Source: Mactromeris polynyma
Taxonomy: Eukaryota > Mollusca > Bivalvia > Venerida > Mactridae
Length of the DNA stretch: 64,000 bases
Direction: 5' to 3'
Assembly (NCBI GenBank): GCA_032209605.1
Contig: JASFXZ010000039.1
Location: forward strand, 4,216,001-4,280,000
The notes beneath the pieces are model-generated. The model had not been told where the DNA came from, did no database searches, and saw only the letters and a program-made list of their open reading frames with translations. Below, one piece after another: positions 54,401 to 60,300 of the stretch. Position 1 is the stretch's first letter; each line of letters opens with the position of its first letter. The position numbers were made by a program, and so were the translations under genes.

Positions 54401-57256
54401 TTTCATTTCTTCTGATGAACCAGAAATCCTGGAATCTGAATCCTTCAACTGTCTTTTCAGCTGAGTTACATCAGTTTCCAGTTTATCTATAGTGGTACTT
54501 AACTCTGTAACTTTCACAGATTTGTCTTGTAGCTGTTGATATAGAGAATCACTCTTCTCTTGACCCTGAAGTTATAAAAAGTGTGAATAGAGTAGGTATG
54601 TCAATATTTGGTTATTTTGCTAACCGGTTAAGCGTTTAATCTTCCAAATGGTTAACCGAACATGACATTTGTTACATGTTTCGTAATTTATATTTTAACC
54701 ATGACTAGACCTATATTCTGACGCTAGTACTAGTGTTTTATTTCTGCTAAGTTATAAAAGAAATATCAATCATTTCAATTATTTTTAAGAAATCTTCATT
54801 TCATTTTTTAATTTACGACTGTCATAAACGACAATTAACTGACCTTTTCATTAAGCAAATGCATACGAGCCAAACTGTAAGACACAGATTTATCGAGTTT
54901 GCACCCTTATGCTGGGGTTTCACACCATTCAGGGATAAAGTATTGAGATTTGTGACTACGGATATCTAGCGAGATTTATTGTTTTTTTATCCAAAATGAA
55001 AAGTAGATGTTTTCATAAAAAGTAAACAATTTTACTAACCGGTTTACTTTTTATGAAAACATCACATTCCACATGTTCGAAACATTAACCGGTTAATCAT
55101 TTACATCCCTAGTATAGTGTTATCATCCAGCATGTTAACTTAATAGCCCTCACTATTATTTCTTTACATACTTAACGTGAAAAACTTGTCATTTACTTAA
55201 ATAACAGAAATAATCCGAACTGTTAACTAATAGGCTCACAACATATATTTACTTGTAAAACAAGTTAATCTGTCAATATACATGTGTACATGGGTTGTGT
55301 TTAGTTTGGAGTAGTTACTGACAGTAAATCAAACATTGGACTACGAAACAGAAATATCATCCAAAGCAAATTAAGCAGTGTGATATTGAATATGAATGGA
55401 AAAGCATCCCATACAAAAGGCCTAGGAATTTGATTTTTTATTTGCATAAAAAGAGGGAAGGTCATATTCACAAAGCATGGTATCCCCATACAGTTCTCTA
55501 GAGTATAAAATAAAATGAAAACTAGATGTGTCTATAGGATGCAGATGCCCCTGCCATGAGTTATTCAATCATTATTGATCGGAAACCAATTCTTTAAGTT
55601 GAAAAGGGTTATAACTTCTCAACAAATTGGTGGATTGTTACCAAAATCAAACTTTACCTGTATTTTATTATCCTACCGCTAATGTGCCCAATATGAATTG
55701 AATCTATCCAACCTTTCAAGAATTTTTGACCAGAAATCCATTCTTCACATGGACGGTTTGACAATGGTATAACAGTTTATGCCCAATTGCCATTATTCAA
55801 ATAGAGGGGCATAAAAATAATGAGGGGGAGAGGTTAACATAATGCTGTTAAGTAACAACATGGGATACAGAAAAGTATGGCCATACCTTCAACATTGTAT
55901 CTTGTACATGGATGAGTTGTTCATCTTTCATCACTAGTTGTCCTTGAGCTTGTTTTAATTCACTAACTGTTTGTTCTAATTCAGTCTTGATCGTAACTAA
56001 TGCTTCATCCTTTTGTTTGAGTTCTGTTTGCTTTGCCTCTATTTCATTGACCTTGACATTTAACTGGCTGCAAGGACATTATAACAAACAGAAATTTACA
56101 AACATAGATAATGCTATTAAAAAAAAAATCAGTGGAACATAATTCATGGATTTTCAACTCTGGTGAGCAAAAACATTTTTTGGGAATGTAAGTCCAGTCT
56201 GTCAGATGATATTTTCTAATTCACAATAAACATATCAATTAACATCATGCATCAACATTCCAATGCTTAAAAATATCAAGTTGAAGTCAAGTTGTGCTCT
56301 TGCAATTTCATATCCTCCTTAACTTGGTCATCATGTACCTTCCCCTTGGTAAATTGTACCCTTACATTGGTCATGTTGTACATTTGCATTGGTCATTTCG
56401 TATCCTCTCATTAGTCAAGTGATACATATATTTGATAAAATAATGGTACATTTTGTTATGTTTAAGTATGCTGATATACTGCTAGACTCTTAAATACAAT
56501 ATTTCACATCTCATTGCAATTTGAAAACGCCTTGTTTACTTCAACAAAAGGAGGGGAAGAAATGACAAGTGCAAAGAGTATCACTTGACTGATGAGAGGG
56601 TACAAACTGACCAATGTCAAGGTAAGCAAATATCAACTGGAAACATGATTGAAAAATAAAAGTACCTCTCTAGCTCTTTACTCTCATTCTCAGCTTTCTT
56701 CACATTGGCTTTTAGGTTCTTTATGGCACCTTCCTTCTCTTTTATCTGTTTCTGTGTCGTTCCCATTGATTGGCTAACTCCTTCCTCCTTTGTCTGATAT
56801 TCCTGAATTTGATTGTTTAATTGATCAATCTCCGACCTCAGTTTGGTCGTTTGTCTTTCTGCCTCCTCCAGTTTTCGTTGATTTTCGTCTAACTGTATGT
56901 TTAGTTCCTTTTCTTTCTGTGTGAACTGTGACTGAAGTTGCTTGTGGTCTTGTCCAGCTTTTTCGTGTTTAGATTTCAATTTTGTGATTTGTGCTTCTTT
57001 TTCTTGAACATTTCTCTGAGAATCTTCCAGTTTCTGCGTGATCTGGAAACACAAAGAAATATGAGGTCAATATATATGTCTCATCAGTACATAATCATCA
57101 TTACAATACAGTTAGCATTAGTTTGACAGGATTGTAAGAGTATAAATAAATATTGGCATTCAAAATCACTGAGAAAATGATTAAAAACTTACCAAGTTTT
57201 GCATTAAATAAATAATTAAAGCAACAGTTTTGACACATACATGTATTAAGAAACAA

Positions 57257-57347
<91 letters not shown>

Positions 57348-60300
57348 GGTCATTCATCACCAAGACCGGTAAATGAAACCATGTTAATAAAAATGAACTT
57401 CCTACTGCGAATACATGAAACGTAATTGATAAAAGGTCACAATGAGATAATTAATGAAAGAATGGTGTTATATGGCGCAATGACAGCTTTGATCAGTTTG
57501 CATGCACAAAGAGTAAATCAACAAGATAAATGTAGATAAATACAGGTAAATACTCAGATTTCAGCTTTTTAGTAGATTAAAAACAACAACATTTGTTTAA
57601 AAGCCTGAACCATGATAAAATTTCATGTTTGAACCTTGTCATTCTTTCAAATTTCAACAGCATGTAATACATAAAATTCACCTTTCCTGCAATGTGTGAC
57701 ATAACGTTGATATGTCATAACGTTAATAAGGTCGTCTAGACTATTGAGCCTCCAGGCCTGATAAATATGTATATAAACTGTAGAGAATAAACACTCGAGG
57801 TCTGACTCGGCTTAGAACGAAGTTGTGTTGTTGTATTTATGTTACAGTGGTGCTCGTGACCAAGGATCAAATGTCTTCCCAAACTTTTTACACATCATTA
57901 GTTCAATTACAATAACCATGTAAAATCTAGTTGACTATACTGATGACCAAAAAGCATATTTAACAAAATCATGTTCTTTGCAAATTGAATTTTTTTCTAC
58001 ATCTGAACAAACAATGACCGACAATGTTCAAAATGCTATAATACCTGTCCTTGCTTCTCCAGTAAACCTTTCACTTCTGAATCCTTGGAGCTTGTTGATG
58101 ATTCATACTGTGTCAGTCGTTCCTCTGCCTTCAATAATGACGTCTCTAATCTGTATGGAATATATTTATAATCCAAACATAATTTGCCTGCCATTCAATA
58201 TTTGTACAAGTCTTAATGTCTGTCATAAGGAGCAAAAAGTGAAGGGCAACTCCCTAATATATATGTATGCATAATCATGACATGGCTATGGAAACTGTGT
58301 CAGACGAGATCTGCGAAATTATTGAGGGCCATTTCAATGTCCGACTATATTATATATGTATCAATATACTTTTGTTACTATGTTAGTTTATTCTTGTAGC
58401 ATGATGACTCTGTGTTTGATAGATTTAAGACAATCAGACTAAAATACTACCATAAATTTGTTTGGTGAACAATACACAACTTTGCATATCACTTAACGAT
58501 TATCTATATATGGGTCGCTTTGGCATAATACTAAGCCTTTATCGCACATAAAGAAACCTAGATTATCCTCGGCACATAACCTGAGAATTTATCTGAAATA
58601 TTCTACAACCAAGAAATTTGCTTACCTGGCCATTTCTTCAGGTTTTGGAGCTCCTTCAAAGTCAGATTTCAGTTTTTTAATTTGTTCCTCATACCTGATG
58701 TATAAAGTTAAATCCTGCATGAGTGACAATCACTCATCATAGGTTAACGCAATACAAAACTAACTCCATAAAACAGGTGTGCTGAGACTTAACGTTTAAT
58801 CAAATATAATATGAAACTAATATCAAATATCAACAGGTAAAAAGTTTCAAAAACAGATTCAAAATGTGTTCCTTATATCTGGAGTTTATTAAAACCATAT
58901 ATTAAATAAATTCCTTGTATCCATACTTATATAACAAACTCTTATCCACAAATAGAAAATAAACCTCCACGATGAAGACTGTCTTATTCATTACCAAAAG
59001 ATAAATAACTCAAATTCAATCTGATTTATGATCAATTTCCTTTAATTGCCCAAATATTGTAACCTTTGTCTTCGTGAAAAAATTATAATTAATGACAATT
59101 TTGTGTTTTTTTTGTATCCATTGAAATATTCATATGTTTTTAAAACATATAAAATGTCATGTTCACCTTGTAATATCTTCAGGTTTTGGAGCATTAGCAA
59201 GTTCTTCCTTCAATCTATCAATTTCTTCTTCATCTCTGTTAAACATACATTATATATAATAATAAACAAGTGAATGCCCATTCACAGTGTCACAATCTTG
59301 CCAATGACAATATTCTTTTTTTGCATTTAGACCCACTAAGAATTGAAAAAAAGCAAAACAAAATATGGATATGCAAAGAATTTTCTATAATGACATTTCT
59401 TGCCAATAGAAGCTAGACGTGACTCTCGATATATGCCAATGTGACACTCCATGCTAATAATAGCGATACCGAAATTTTGAAGTATACCAATTTGGTTTTT
59501 CTTGATTAAAGATGCTAGACATGAACTTCTACATATACCAATATGACACTTCTTGCCAATAGAAATCCGACTTGAATTCCAATGTACTAGTATACCAAAA
59601 TGGCCTTTCTAGCAGACAAAAGCTAGACATCTATATTGATGTATACCTAAATGATATTTCTTGCCAATATGAAGCTATACATGGATTTATGTATACCAAT
59701 ATAAAGCTATATATGTATTTTATGTATACCAATATAAAGCTATACATGAATTTTATGTATACCAATATAAAGCTATATATGTATTTTATGTATACCAATA
59801 TAAAGCTATACATGAATTTTATGTATACCAATATAAAGGTATACATGGATTTTATGTATACCAATATAAAGCTATATATGTATTTTATGTATACCAATAT
59901 AAAGCTATATATGTATTTTATGTATACCAATATAAAGCTATACATGGATTTTATGTATACCAATATAAAGCTATATATGTATTTTATGTATACCAATATA
60001 AAGCTATACATGAATTTTATGTATACCAATATAAAGCTATACATGAATTTTATGTATATCAATATGAAGCTATACATGAATGTTGTGTATACCAATAAGA
60101 AGCTATACATGAATTTTATGTATACCAATATAAAGCTATACATTATTTTGTTATGTATACCAATATAAAGCTATATATGAATTGTATGTATACTTATATT
60201 TCATATCTTGCAAATAGGAGCCAGACATGAAATTCTATATATACCAATATATGAATTACCAACAATGTCACCTACATCTTTATCTGTTGCTTTAATTGAT

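Noticed and set aside
59572..60168. 198-codon plus-strand frame of MYTNIKLYMYF-type repeats and a 170-codon minus-strand frame
   Set aside because: Same artefact: a 33-bp minisatellite open on both strands.
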